Below, one piece after another: positions 21,118-31,944 of a stretch of 64,000 bases of DNA. A program made the position numbers and the translations under genes. The notes beneath the pieces are model-generated. The model made no database searches, was not told the origin of the DNA, and saw only the letters and a list, made by a program, of their open reading frames with translations. The stretch comes from Acanthosepion esculentum (Eukaryota; Mollusca; Cephalopoda; Sepiida; Sepiidae): the NCBI GenBank assembly GCA_964036315.1, contig OZ038500.1, positions 59,513,446-59,577,445 on the forward strand. Direction: 5' to 3'. Each line of letters starts with the position of its first letter. The stretch's first letter is position 1.

Positions 21118-21169
<52 letters not shown>
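20990..21169. repeat. Two (TA)n microsatellites
   Basis: (TA)n at 20990-21038 and 21121-21168, separated by about 80 bp of AT-rich DNA. Confidence 0.9.
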
Positions 21170-21364
21170 GATTGTTAATATGTTGACTTAAATAAGACGA
21201 TATAAATTTTGACTTAATTTCAATGAATTTCACTAGCTGCCACTGGTATTCCTCCATCTGTCCCTGCTCCTTGTACTGGCATCTTGCTTCTCCTTTTTAT
21301 TTCCCCCCACTCCTCTCTTCAATAATGCAAATCGCAAGGATAATATTTTAGATCAAGTACTTTA

Positions 21365-21535
21365 GACGCTGACTTCCTGTTCTCTTGTCATTTAATTTTA
21401 AAATAACTATTTTTTAAAATGTTGTGGATAAATTTAAACCATTTTGTAAAAAACTTATCTGTCGAAATAAATTTATTCCCGAATTCTTCGATGATGTGTT
21501 AAGTTTTTTCCATCTTGATGTATATCATATTGTTC
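21365..21535 (+). repeat. Right arm of the inverted repeat flanking the PLE composite
   Basis: GACTTCCTGTTCTCTTGTC, GGATAAATTTAAACCATTTT and TCGAAATAAATTTATTCCCG match the reverse complement of 18820-19000. The hammerhead-like part present in the left arm is deleted here. Arms lie about 2.4 kb apart. Confidence 0.6.
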
Positions 21536-21646
21536 TGTACACAAATAGATTGAGCTCTCTTCATGGATCTATCTTTTTAATATTTTATATTAAAAAGACC
21601 TACTTGGATTTTTCTTACCACTTACGGATTTGATAGTATCTGTCTA

Positions 21647-21684
21647 TCGATCTCCATCTCTCTCTCTCCCTCTCTCTCTCTCAC

Positions 21685-21768
<84 letters not shown>
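21647..21768. repeat. (CT)n(TCTA)n(TA)n compound microsatellite
   Basis: Three motifs in series, running directly into a half copy of the hairpin element. Confidence 0.9.
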
Positions 21769-21770
<2 letters not shown>

Positions 21771-21772
<2 letters not shown>

Positions 21773-21841
21773 TAAAAGTGAACATAGAAGTCAACACTTA
21801 GAGGCGACAGTCTGTTTCATGCTAGATGCAATCATCGGGCC
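21771..21841 (+). mobile_element. Half copy of the hairpin element (left arm only)
   Basis: Reads TATAAAAGTGAACATAGAAG, CACTTAGAGGCGACAGTCTG and ATGCAATCATCGGGCC, then stops matching at the dyad. (TA)n abuts the outer end, as in the full copies. Confidence 0.75.
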
Positions 21842-22289
21842 AGATCGACTTGTACACCGCAATTTACGGTATATATTTATTTGTTCTATTATAGGTGTTG
21901 GTTACATGTTGATGATTTTCTTAACTTGTTATTGAAGTAAAAGAGATTTTCTGGATTTACTTTTTTTATAATAAATACAATAATTTTGATAAAACATCTT
22001 GAAACTATCGAAATGATTAACTCACGTTTTGTTCTGATGTTTAAATTCCTCGTTAAGAATTTGATAAAAAAATGTTCAAAGCAAATTCGAGTTACTGAAG
22101 TTGTATATATACATGGATAGATAGATATAGGGAGACGGAGATAAATACACTTATAGATAGATTAAAAAAACAGACTGCCGGATATATAGATAAATAGATC
22201 GTGACTGTTCACTCGTTAACGAATATAACTATCGCTGACAAGTTTGATCAGTGTTTAATTTTCGTGTGAACGCTAATGTTTCTTGAAGT
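21842..22289. other. No gene recognised
   Basis: AT-rich; includes an imperfect GATA-rich stretch at 22115-22200. Confidence 0.35.
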
Positions 22290-22545
22290 CAGCTAGTGAC
22301 TTGCAATGCTTATGGCAGACAAGCCGAACTAAGTTCTTTCAAGTGACAGATCAAACCAAAAATTGAGTATTGCTGCCGTATCAGGGTTGGAGCTTCGCAT
22401 GACTAGCCTTCCAGCCTTGATAGAGTTAAAAGCGTTTATCTGGTCGTATTTTCCACCGTTCTGCTCCTCTCCTATAGACGCAACGCAATCACTACTTCGA
22501 GGGTAAATATTCAGACGTGCGCCATTCTTTTACACCCCCAGGTAA
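22290..22545 (+). pseudogene. CR1/Jockey-like LINE C-terminal fragment
   Basis: Frames give FKQIKPKIEYCCRIRVGA, then SSLDRVKSVYLVVFSTVLLL and SYRRNA, aligned to IRP.MEYCCHIW.GA and LSHRRNVA of the LINE at 12485. Stops are frequent. Confidence 0.55.
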
Positions 22546-23731
22546 GACATTTACACACAAGACGCGCCTTGCTATATTACTTTTTTTTCAACTAATTTTA
22601 AAAAACCAACATAATATTCAGTGTGAAGTCTGGGGTTAGATGTCCTAAGGAGTGATACCAGAAATTAGATTCATAGCTCTTAGCAATTTTTGAGTATTCC
22701 GTTTTAAAGATCGTCTGAAAAAATATAAAGAAATAGCTAAATTCCACACGTGTGTGCTTAAAAAATGACCTGAATATTTTGCTATTTCAAGAATATTTCC
22801 AAATAAAATTTATTCTTCTATATTAAGTACATGTAATGGAAATATATAAAAACTATAATTCTAGTTATGAATCACTCCAAGCAAATTATGCATTTTTGTA
22901 ATATAAAAAATAAGTAAAAACTGTAAAAATATTGTAAAAGTTTACAAAAAAAGGCTACTCAATAAATAAGAGTTGTTAGACCACTTCTTAAATCATTTTA
23001 TTAGAAAATAATTAATAAAAAACAAAAATATAATAAATGTGTATATAATATCATATTGCTCCTGGGGCACAAATTATAAAACGAAATATTTATATTTGTA
23101 TTAATTATTGAAAATCACACTAAAACTACAACACTGTATAACAAGTTACATCACAATATAACAATACTATTTAATATGATTTAACTTTCAAGTAAATATA
23201 GGTTTAATTTGATAGCAGAATAATCTAGTAAAAATGTACTTGTATCATGCATCTTGTCCATATAAAACTTGTAAGCTTCAGTAAATTATATATTTTATAT
23301 GGCTGCGCTCTAAACCTTTCACTGATCACTTGATTAAATTCCATCGCTAGGATTTTCAAACTATAGGTAATTTCTAAACTCATTTGCTCAAAAAACAGTA
23401 AGGATTTTGTACAAAAATATTTCATGTTGTCATTTATCATCTAGAAACCGCAACTTTCAAATTGCGTTCCCAAAATCGACGTGCCCTATTGCTATATGAA
23501 CTGGTTTGGATCACCTTTAAGTGCTGAGTATTCCTTTGGTACGAAGGGTGTTCCATTCAGAAAGCTTCCTAACTAGACTGTAGGTTCCTCCTCGAAGACT
23601 AGAATCAAGTGCGGACTCAATGTTACTCTAGCCTCCACATTCCTACGTCCTTCTTTTATGTTAATATCCCGCCTTTCATTCAATAATCCCAATACTTGAG
23701 TGGTACTTGGATTTGTACGGAGTTAAAATTA
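22546..23731. other. No gene recognised
   Basis: Very AT-rich from 22700 to 23450. A GC-richer part at 23460-23710 has no motif I can name. Confidence 0.4.
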
Positions 23732-24013
23732 TTAAAAAAATAAAAAAATAAAAAATAGTTGTAGCAACATTTGTAGCAGCCTTTGTAATATAAACTGGAA
23801 CATCATTTGAATCCCTTCTAGCATCATTAATAGCATTAATGTCACACAATTTGAAACAGAATTTCTACCATAAATTGAAAAGTGATATCGCTGTAACATC
23901 ATCTGTAAAACCATTTTGAGGTGTATTTGTAACATGTATAACAACGTATGACATTATTTGCAACATCATTTCTACTCTCATTTGTGACGTTATCTATCTA
24001 TCTATCTATCTAT
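23732..24013. repeat. Degenerate AACATCATTTGTA-like minisatellite ending in (TCTA)n
   Basis: Words such as AGCAACATTTGTA, GAACATCATTTGA, GTAACATCATCTGTA and GCAACATCATTTCTA recur at irregular 15-30-bp spacing. The 70-codon minus-strand ORF here is a by-product. Confidence 0.5.
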
Positions 24014-24190
24014 GCACATTTCATTAAAAACGACAGACAATGTGCTTTTATTTAGTTTTTTATACAATTTCTCATGCGATCTAATATTTTTTTTCTTTTC
24101 GGATGATAAATTATATAAAAACTGTTCGAATGTTCTTTTTATCCGAGCGCTTTCGGCTATACATTTAGCCATTTTCAAGCATTATATTTT
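24014..24190 (-). repeat. PLE 3' region with hammerhead-like motif
   Basis: On the minus strand about 24140-24178 reads CTTGAAAATGGCT, loop, AGCCGAAAGCGCTC. GGCT/AGCC is a 4-bp stem II and GAAA follows; the first box is changed from CTGANGA. ACATTTCATTAAA and related words recur at 28850 and 44025. It lies about 200 bp downstream of the PLE coding fragment on the same strand. Confidence 0.5.
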
Positions 24191-24355
24191 AACTGTTACA
24201 ATTAGAAATAGTTTGTTGTATGTATGTTTTATAAAATGTTTTCATTTTTTGTCTCAAAATGTCATGATCAAAGTTAATATTATTAAGTGTTTTGTGGGTG
24301 TTTTTTTATTAATAAGGCTTCCATTATTTTTAGCCATTTTTGCATGTAGATGATG

Positions 24356-24905
24356 CTAATATATATTTGTGTTGTCGACAAGTATTTTCCGAATAGTGTC
24401 CGGTAGGTCCCCATGAATATTTAAATGAGATCTAATTGAGCTATTGTCAGAAAGGTGTAGAGTTAGTCTGCGTGTTAAACATGTTGTAGTGTGGTCTATA
24501 TAGTTATTTACGAATTTTGATTGACGAGGAATAAAATTCCTTAATGGGCATTTGAATTCGTAAATAATATTTGCCCTATTTAATTTTGTTCTAGGATGTG
24601 AATTATTATTTTTAACTATAAATTTAGGGGTTTTAAATTTTTTATAACAAATAATTAATCTAAATTTTGGTATTTTCAACTGATGTTATGCATTTTTAAT
24701 AATGTTCTTAATTCTGCATTCATCCTGTTTATAATTTTCATTCATCTGATTTTTATAAAAAATATTAATATTATTGTTTATGTTTCTATTCTCGCCGTTG
24801 CTATTAGCTACCTTAGACAAGAAACGCCTAATGTGGAAATCCAACAATTGATTAGGAAATCCGTTATTAATCAGCGTTTGCTTTATGTGTTCTCGTGCAC
24901 TCTCG
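24356..24905 (-). pseudogene. Penelope-like element: linker and GIY-YIG start
   Basis: The minus strand from about 24900 reads [42 protein letters not shown], then (107-codon ORF, 24356-24679) [54 protein letters not shown] and LSDNSSIRSHLN. The pattern FYKNQ...Y..DE..L..II, I.YK..KT..LV.KN, N.VY.F.CP and YIG.T...L..RL..HL is the RT-to-GIY-YIG region of PLEs. The glycine of YIG is aspartate here. The upstream part is cut by the (TCTA)n array. Confidence 0.75.
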
Positions 24906-24962
24906 TGAGGAAAATTTCACTAACACCTATTTTATATATAAGAGGGCATTCACTAGAGAAAA

Positions 24963-24964
24963 TG

Positions 24965-25023
<59 letters not shown>

Positions 25024-25104
25024 CAGCGTCTTCATTATCTATCTTATTCTGTTCATATCTATCTATCTATCTCAGCGTCTTCATTATCTATCTTATTCTG
25101 TTCA

Positions 25105-25145
<41 letters not shown>

Positions 25146-25234
25146 CAGCGCCTTCATTATCTACCTTATTCTGTTCATATCTATCTATCTATCTATCTAT
25201 CTCAGCGTCTTCATTATCTATCTTATTCTGTTCA

Positions 25235-25271
<37 letters not shown>

Positions 25272-25511
25272 CAGCGCCTTCATTATCTACCTTATTCTGT
25301 TCATATCTATCTATCTATCTATCTCAGCGTCTTCATTATCTATCTTATTCTGTTCATATCTATCTATCTATCTATCTATCTATCTCAGAATCTTCATTAT
25401 CTATCTTATTCTGTTCATATCTATCTATCTCAGCGTCTTCATTATCTATCTTATTCTGTTCATATCTATCTATCTATCTCAGCGTCTTCATTATCTATCT
25501 TATTCTGTTCA

Positions 25512-25552
<41 letters not shown>

Positions 25553-25584
25553 CAGCGCCTTCATTATCTACCTTATTCTGTTCA

Positions 25585-25617
<33 letters not shown>

Positions 25618-25706
25618 CAGCGCCTTCATTATCTACCTTATTCTGTTCATATCTATCTATCTATCTATCTATCTCAGAATCTTCATTATCTATCTTATTC
25701 TGTTCA

Positions 25707-25743
<37 letters not shown>

Positions 25744-25832
25744 CAGCGCCTTCATTATCTACCTTATTCCGTTCATATCTATCTATCTATCTATCTATCT
25801 CAGCGCCTTCATTATCTACCTTATTCTGTTCA

Positions 25833-25865
<33 letters not shown>

Positions 25866-25930
25866 CAGAATCTTCATTATCTATCTTATTCCGTTCATAT
25901 CTATCTATCTATCTATCTATCTTAGTCTCT
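24963..25930 (+). repeat. Higher-order (TCTA)n array with 15 spacer units
   Basis: (TCTA)n runs of varying length alternate with a 30-33-bp spacer containing TTCATTATCTA and CTTATTCTGTTCATA. Fifteen spacers fall into three types with linked bases: CAGCGTC with CTATC (six), CAGCGCC with CTACC (six) and CAGAATC with CTATC (three). The repeat lacks stops in two frames, so spurious ORFs of about 400 codons (IYLSIYLS) run across it. Confidence 0.95.
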
Positions 25931-27004
25931 TAATTTCCGTTTATCTGATTCTGTTCCTATCTACCGACCTCTTCCCATTATTATGTTCCTCTCTATCTAT
26001 CTCAGTCTGTTTATATATTTCTTGTGAGATAGCTAAATTGCAAATGGATAATTGGCCACGATAAGTTGAGCTGCTGTTCTGACTCAAACAAATGTCAAGC
26101 TGCAATTGTTGAATGACACAGTCCAAGATATTAGCTTAAAAACGTCTTTTGAAACCATCATTTTCATTTCCAATTTGCCAAAAATTTCCTTAGGCAAATA
26201 AAGCTTGCCTCCTATATCTGAAAAGAACAGAAAATTGATAGAAAAAAAATCCGAAAAAGAAAAAGATAATCAATATGAAAAGTAGGATTTATCTATTCTT
26301 TCGCGAACAGTAAAAAAAAAGTAAAGATCCCCGATGATTCTCGAGGCATTTTAATTATACGAGATCAGATGAATCATTGAATCTGAAGAAGCCAGTTGTA
26401 AATACCGTAGCGTTTCATCCTTCAACCGAGGGAGGATGAAAGAAGCGGAGAAAGAAAAAATGCACCGGGATGTTCCATTGATATACCAAGTCCCCAGGAG
26501 GGAGACATTGTAATTGTAATCTGAAGGAAGCGCTCACTTCTGGCTTACCCTGCTGAATTCGTATCACAAAAACGCGTGGCGGAAGTTAATTACGCGACAG
26601 AAGATAACATAGCGTTGTTTGTGGTTGCATCTTTCCTTCCCCGAGGGGTCTACACAGCAGTTTGCTTCTGCCTTGCCCATGCGTAAGGGCTGAGAGGAAA
26701 GAAAACAAGAAGGAAAAACAAAGAAGGGTGATCATATACAATCAGGTTGACGTAATTGAAGTTTTGGCGCGTTTTTTTTTTTTTGTTTCTTCTTTTCTTT
26801 GGGAATTCCAAAGCCACTCTTGTCCTGCATAGCTTTCGAAAAAGTTGATGTCTCTTTTGGCGGAACTTGGGCAGGCGTATCTGATTGGATAAATACTGAA
26901 ACGTTCCAAACTCTGAGTGAAAGTCAGACAAAGAAGAAAGAAGTCAAATTAAGAGACACACACATTTCCAACGCTCTCTCTCTCTCACTCACTCAATCAC
27001 TTAC
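25931..27004. other. No gene recognised; comparatively repeat-poor
   Basis: One of the few segments with balanced composition and no obvious repeats (about 26330-26960). It contains a 93-codon minus-strand ORF with a basic KKRRNKKKKTR run and no known domain. It may be single-copy or regulatory DNA. Confidence 0.35.
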
Positions 27005-27008
27005 TCTC

Positions 27009-27053
<45 letters not shown>

Positions 27054-27121
27054 GTATCTATCTGATTTTGTTATTGCCTCTCTCTTACTTTCTCTATCTG
27101 ATTCTGTTATTGTCTAATTCT

Positions 27122-27168
<47 letters not shown>

Positions 27169-27320
27169 GACTCTCTTAATTTCTCTCTTTCTCTATCAAT
27201 CTGATTCTGTTAATATCTATCTTTCTGCATCTATCTATCTATCTATCTATCTGATTTTGTTATTCTCTCTCCCTTTGTCTATCCATCTGACTATATTATT
27301 ATCTATGTATCTGATTCTGA

Positions 27321-27372
<52 letters not shown>
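27005..27372 (+). repeat. (TCTA)n tracts with CTGATTCTGTTAT spacers
   Basis: Three main TCTA tracts (27007-27062, 27123-27170 and 27320-27372) are separated by spacers with CTGATTCTGTTAT or variants. It looks like a more decayed relative of the 24963 array. Confidence 0.85.
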
Positions 27373-27373
<1 letters not shown>

Positions 27374-27452
27374 GCTACAAACACTGTGTGAAAGAAGGAA
27401 GAAGGGAAATCAACGCAGACACATGCCTCACTTTCGCTATCACACTCTCTCT

Positions 27453-27508
27453 TTATATATATATATATATACATATGCACACACACACACACACATATAT
27501 ATATACAT

Positions 27509-27590
<82 letters not shown>
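27453..27590. repeat. (TA)n(CA)n(TA)n compound microsatellite
   Basis: (TA)n, then (CA)n, (TACA)-like units and a long (TA)n. Confidence 0.95.
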
Positions 27591-28282
27591 AAACCTGCGT
27601 CCTCCTGCGCAGGGCAAACCGTAATTATATCCGACGTGCCTTAGACCATCTCGGCTACGAACAACCAAACTTGGATGGCGCATTACAAACCCAAACCCTT
27701 CTCCGACTCTCGAAATATTCATATCTGTTCCGTTTCGTATCCAAAAGTAAAAAATGCAATTTCTCAACAACTGATGTACTTTATTTGTTAATCCGACAGA
27801 TTCTGTTGCTTAAATGCTAAACAGTATATCTATTCATTTTCGTCTACCGTCCTGAATATTCAAGAAATCTTTTTAAATGACTAATTATGCCAGCAGACGA
27901 GAATAAGTAAATGGACTCTGTAATAAATAAACGGAGCATTACTCATTTATTATTACTTTATGATCTGTGCTATTCGCCTAAGATGAGGGTGTCCCTATCT
28001 TTTAGTCGTTTCTGTAAAAGCACACATTTGGAATTCATTGACCGAGAAGTCAGTACTGCTGAGTGTTGAAATTTATAAAATATTTCTTTTAAAATATTTT
28101 TCTGGGAAATAGGTTTCTCAAACGCGGTAGCTGTTATCACACTTTCCAGTATTGATTCGAGTTTACTTACTAACCTTTTATTTAAAGTAATATCAAATGC
28201 CACCATCTTGATTATGTCATTATTTTCTCTTCGAGTTATATGTGATATCCATTTTATTCTTATTGCTGATTTTGTGTTGATA
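27591..28282. other. No gene recognised; small foldback-family remnant
   Basis: About 27805-27870 (GCTAAACAGTATATC, TACCGTCCTGAATATTCAAG) resembles part of the foldback element at 49861. The remainder has short ORFs only. Confidence 0.35.
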
Positions 28283-28650
28283 GTCCTCAAATGATGTTGT
28301 TTCTCTTATTCGGTACGGTTCTTTGCAGAGAGCACTGAACGACCGTTTCCTATATTTGGGACTCATCAGCAGGGCGCATCCATTACCGAGAATTGAAACC
28401 CAGACAGTTACGCTATCAGACAAACGTCATACCAACTGTTCCAACGGGCCTCGGTGACGAAGAGATAGCGCATCAGACTAGATATAACGTCGCTTGATCA
28501 CATATTCCGTGGTGGAACTCATCCGATTTTCTCTTTTACCCATAGTGCTGTGCCCTCACGAGCCACGACTACCATCCCCAAGCCGCTCAGTCCAGAGCAT
28601 TAGAAGCTGGTTCAAGCAAGGATATACAAGTGATAGAAATTATTAGGAGG
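28283..28650 (-). repeat. Dispersed monomer of the tRNA-SINE/hammerhead element
   Basis: Matches one unit of the 1-1457 array over its length: GCCTCGGTGACGAAG, GGAACTCATCC, AAGCCGCTCAGTCCAGAGCA and TACAAGTGATAGA. On the minus strand it reads like a diverged tRNA: A-box-like CAGTTGGTATGACG, then B-box-like GGGTTTCAATTCTCGG, then the hammerhead core. This copy shows the SINE structure best. Confidence 0.75.
28332..28377 (-). ncRNA. Hammerhead-ribozyme-like core in the dispersed monomer
   Basis: The minus strand reads GCCCTG-CTGATGA-GTCC-CAAATATA-GG-AAAC-GGTC-GTT-CAGTGC. The first core box is perfect. The opening GTCCCAAATA is the same as in the classical Schistosoma hammerhead (from memory). 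The 3' side of stem II and the G of GAAA appear to have lost three bases, so activity is uncertain. Confidence 0.6.
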
Positions 28651-28669
28651 ATAAAGGATACATATAAAC

Positions 28670-28683
28670 ACACATATATATAT

Positions 28684-28716
<33 letters not shown>

Positions 28717-28743
28717 AATATATATATATATAAATAAATATAT

Positions 28744-28820
<77 letters not shown>
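28670..28820. repeat. (TA)n with periodic TAAATA interruptions
   Basis: A long (TA)n tract with five AAATA interruptions spaced 14-28 bp apart. Confidence 0.95.
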
Positions 28821-28823
<3 letters not shown>

Positions 28824-28844
28824 TGAGTGTGTGTATTTAGGCAG

Positions 28845-28970
28845 CATTTTTTCATTCATACATGTTTCATTAAATAATATAGACAACTGTTGTCTATTTA
28901 TTTTAGGTAAATTCTTTTCATATCGTCTGATAAGCTTAATAACATTAAACGAAGAAAGAAAATCACAATA
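28845..28970 (-). repeat. PLE 3'-region-like repeat
   Basis: ACATGTTTCATTAAATAATATAGACAACTG-type sequence resembles 24014-24070 and 44020-44060; it sits between two ribozyme-SINE pieces. Confidence 0.4.
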
Positions 28971-28974
28971 TTGA

Positions 28975-29060
28975 TACGACTACTATCCCCAAGCCGCTCA
29001 GTCCAGAGCATCAGAAGCTGGTTCAACCAAGGATATACAAGTGATAGAAATTATTAGGAG

Positions 29061-29068
<8 letters not shown>
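28975..29068 (-). repeat. Partial copy of the ribozyme-SINE (5' part only)
   Basis: CCCAAGCCGCTCAGTCCAGA, GAAGCTGGTTCAA and TACAAGTGATAGAAATTATT are nearly identical to 28570-28650, and both copies end at GGAGGATACA before (TA)n. Confidence 0.7.

Positions 29069-29136
<68 letters not shown>
29069..29136. repeat. (TA)n microsatellite
   Basis: Pure TA abutting the left arm of hairpin copy B. Confidence 0.95.
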
Positions 29137-29144
<8 letters not shown>

Positions 29145-29348
29145 TGAACATAGAAGTAAACACTTAGAGGCGACAGTATGTTTCATGCTAGATGCAATCA
29201 TCGTGGCCCGATGATTGCATCTAGCATGAAAAACAGATTGTCGCCTCTAAGTGTTGACTTCTATGTTCACTTTTATATTTACACACGCTCTATCTCTGAT
29301 ATTGAGCACTTTATACCATAAATGTAGCAAACTTTAAGAATATATTTC

Positions 29349-29351
<3 letters not shown>
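29137..29351 (+). mobile_element. Hairpin (palindromic) element, full copy B with one-sided flank
   Basis: Arms 29137-29203 and 29209-29277 pair over about 67 nt with a 5-nt loop and a few mismatches or a 2-nt bulge. The one-sided flank 29278-29351 (ACACGCTCTATCTCTGATAT, GAGCACTTTATACCATAAAT) is to the right, so this copy is inverted relative to copy A. (TA)n borders both outer edges. Confidence 0.75.

Positions 29352-29412
<61 letters not shown>
29352..29412. repeat. (TA)n microsatellite
   Basis: Pure TA on the flank side of hairpin copy B. Confidence 0.95.
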
Positions 29413-29414
<2 letters not shown>

Positions 29415-29439
29415 GTATCACCATTTTACATATTTATCG

Positions 29440-29945
29440 TTTCACGCCGCGCAGGTGTTTACAGGGAATGAATGGAAGTTAGAATTGGGAAGGACATAGC
29501 AGCAACAGCGTTCAAGAAGATGGCGATTGACGTTACCTTTAAATTTTGGGAGGTTATAGTTACGAGGGAAGCAAGAAATTCAAAGAGCGTTCCACGTGCG
29601 GGGAGTGCGAGAAAAGTATCTGTTATATTAGAATCTAGCTAGTTCCACGCTAAAACGCTGAGACCTAACTGTCCACCAAGTAGAACGCTTTACCGCAGAG
29701 GCAGAAGACCAGATATGGCAGCAGTATTCAATGCACGGATGAATGGTAGATTTAAAATGTACCAGATGGATTCTGAGGAGAGAAATTTTCAACCAACTTT
29801 TCTTGCAATAGACGAAGCAATTAATTCGATAGAGTCGCTTCACTTCATATCGGGGGAAAACGTGAGGCGAAGAAGAAGAAAGACAGGATTTCTCTGCTGG
29901 AGTTTAGCGTCAGCCATGCTTATGGCAAGAATATAAGGTTCTCTG
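29440..29945 (-). pseudogene. CR1/Jockey-like LINE C-terminal fragment
   Basis: The minus strand reads FKSTIHPCIEYCCHIWSSAS (29690-29750), then SRTPRTWNAL, CFPRNYNLPKFKGNVNRHLL at about 29520-29600. This is the same IRP.MEYCCHIW and R.SR.WN.LP..CFP.NYNL..FK..VNRHL region as at 58600-59035. The HRR.VASL segment is missing, so there is an internal deletion. Confidence 0.7.
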
Positions 29946-30189
29946 TGGTGATTAAATGAAAGCAGTTCTGTTTAAGAAGCACTAAAATTTACAAGTCATT
30001 TCAAGCATTCATTGCAAGTTCTTTTCAAGTGCAGCAGCCAGATCTCGTCCGATCTGTCGGATTTACTAGTAAGCAAAGAAATAAATGCTTGTCTGCATAA
30101 TTACCTGATTGGGAAATGATTACTGTTGAATATGCTAGATGTAATCGCATATTATATTCTAATACATCTCTCACATTTCCCGCCTATGG

Positions 30190-30415
30190 TTTCTTTTCAA
30201 GTACATTTTTTTTTCTTTTAATGTTCACGACGTTTCGGCCGTTGACCTCTCCGGCCTTTAGTTGATTGGAATTTCGAACTGAACACTTTATTTCGTCCAC
30301 TGGGGTAGATTGTTCTAGTTCCACGTGCCACGCCTCTTCCGGATATCTCAGTTTTGTCCCTTTAACTCAACTCTCGAAGATTTGTAGCTAGGTGTTTAAC
30401 TCACAACACTTTTGG
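30190..30415 (-). repeat. SINE3 family fragment
   Basis: The minus strand contains GGAACTAGAACAATCTACCC, AAATTCCAATCAACTAAAGG, CGGCCGAAACGTCGTGAA, shared in order with 34163, 45462 and 63750. Confidence 0.65.
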
Positions 30416-30469
30416 GTTAAGTTAATATATTATATCATCTGAAAACCATATATCTATACAAAACATACG

Positions 30470-30545
30470 TTTATATTTATATTTCAGCATTAAATAATCC
30501 TTAAATGTGTTGATATGCCACAATACAAGATAAATAAATACCTAA
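30470..30545 (+). repeat. Isolated SINE tail
   Basis: CAGCATTAAATAATCC, TTGATATGCCACAATAC and an AAATA-rich end; it is the common tail of 5S-SINE and SINE2. Confidence 0.6.
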
Positions 30546-30638
30546 ATAAACACTATTTGGTTGGGTCATAAATAATTTCCGTTTTTATTAATTTTATTCT
30601 TCAGAAAATAAAGTGCAATTACATTTTATACAATTATA

Positions 30639-31926
30639 TTATGTCATCCCATAAGTTCTGTCCGAATTTTAAATTTTTGTTAAAATGAACGAAATTTAAA
30701 GAGTATTTTATAATGTCTAATAAAGCTGAACATTATTTGTTATGTTTAGATGCATTTAAACTGATCAAATTTTATTTCAGAGAACAATAAAATTAAATTT
30801 TGTTTGATTAAAACCCTGCTAACATGGAAGTACCCAAGAATCATTTGAGGCACATAATGCTTTCTGTGTTCAAGAAAGGAAACTCAGCAGCCGAAGCGGC
30901 TAGAAACATTCACACAGTTTATGGAGAGGAATGTGTGAATCAAAGAACTTGCAGAAGATAGTTTGCAAAATTCAGAGGTAGAGATTTCACTCTTGAAGAT
31001 GAAGATCGAACCGGACATCCAGTTGAGTTTGATGAAAAGCTTCTTGAAGCAGCCCTTGAAGAAAATCCTGCTTTGTCAGTTGAGAAATTGGCAGTGGTTC
31101 TCAGTTCAAACCATACAACTGTTCATCGTCATCTTCAACAACTTGGAAAAGTTCCTAAACTTGGAAAATGAGTGCCTCATGAATTGTATGAAAACAACCT
31201 CAAATCCCGAGTTGACATCTGCTCTTCTCTCCATTCTCGCCAACTTGTTTCACATTTTTTGGATAGACTTGTGACTGGCAACGAAAAATGGATCTTTTAT
31301 CGAAATGTTAAGCGTCGTAGACAGTGGCTTGGTAAAGGGGAAGGACCCCAGCCACAGCCAAGAAGGGAACTTCATGGGCAAAAGATTCTTCTTTCAATTT
31401 GGTGGGATTGCCAAGGATTAATCCACTTTGAATTCTTACCACCTAATGCAACAATTAATGCTCAAATATACTGTCAGCAATTAGAGCGTTTGAACCAAGT
31501 TTTGAGGAAAAAAGACCTGCTCTAGTGAATCGAAAACGGGTGATGTTTCATCAGGACAATGCGCGACCACACACAGCAAGAATCCCGTCACAAAAGATCG
31601 AAGAACTTGGTTGGGAGAAAATTCCTCATCCACCTTATTCTCCCGACCTTGCTCCTTCAGACTACCATTTGTTTCGTAGCTTACAGAATGATTTGGAAGA
31701 AACAGCTTTTGTAACACAGGAAGAGGTTAAAACTGACATTTGTGAGTTCTTCGAATCAAAGCCAAAATAATTTTACAGTAATGGAATTAGTAAGCTTGTT
31801 AATAGATGGAAGGAAGTCATAGATATTCAGGGAAAATACATTATTGATTGAATCTGTAATTAAATATAACATTTGGTCACTTTTTTCAAAATTCAAAATT
31901 CGAACAGAACTTATGGGATGACCTGA
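30639..31926 (+). mobile_element. Mariner element, copy 1 (dead)
   Basis: A 1288-bp unit with inverted ends (TTATGTCATCCCATAAGTTC left; GGGATGACCTGA right) and TA on both sides (30637-30638 and 31927-31928). It is the same length as copy 2 at 60812 and about 90 percent or more identical by eye. A mariner-end-derived satellite lies 0.4-0.8 kb to the right. Confidence 0.9.
30824..31851 (+). pseudogene. Mariner transposase, inactivated
   Basis: Same start (MEVPK) and domains as the copy at 60997. Damage: TGG to TAG at 30959-30961 (residue 46), TGG to TGA at 31169-31171 (residue 116), one A lost from a run at 31508-31513, and GAA to TAA at 31768-31770. The first catalytic aspartate (residue 153) is AAC asparagine at 31280-31282, while its neighbour Glu is kept (GNEKW). 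The HQDNARPHTA and YSPDLAPSDYHLFRSL motifs remain. The frame after 31770 retains about ten C-terminal residues lost from copy 2. It cannot make transposase. Confidence 0.9.
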
Positions 31927-31944
31927 TATATTCATCATTATTTG

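Noticed and set aside
23732..23944. 70-codon minus-strand ORF rich in MLQ
   Set aside because: It lies in a degenerate AACATCATTTGTA minisatellite.
24963..25930. CRISPR-like array of repeats and spacers
   Set aside because: The spacers are near-identical copies of one sequence and the repeats are a variable microsatellite in an animal genome.
24683..26064. Two overlapping ORFs of 416 and 389 codons rich in IYLS
   Set aside because: They translate the (TCTA)n array, which has no stop in these frames. The protein is pure repeat and the DNA shows no coding constraint.
30225..30260. Hammerhead ribozyme in SINE3 (GGCCG...CGGCCGAAACGTCG)
   Set aside because: Stem II and GAAA are suggestive, but the cleavage position would be G (GUG), which hammerheads do not cut, and the first core box is CTAAAG or CTGAAGA inconsistently.
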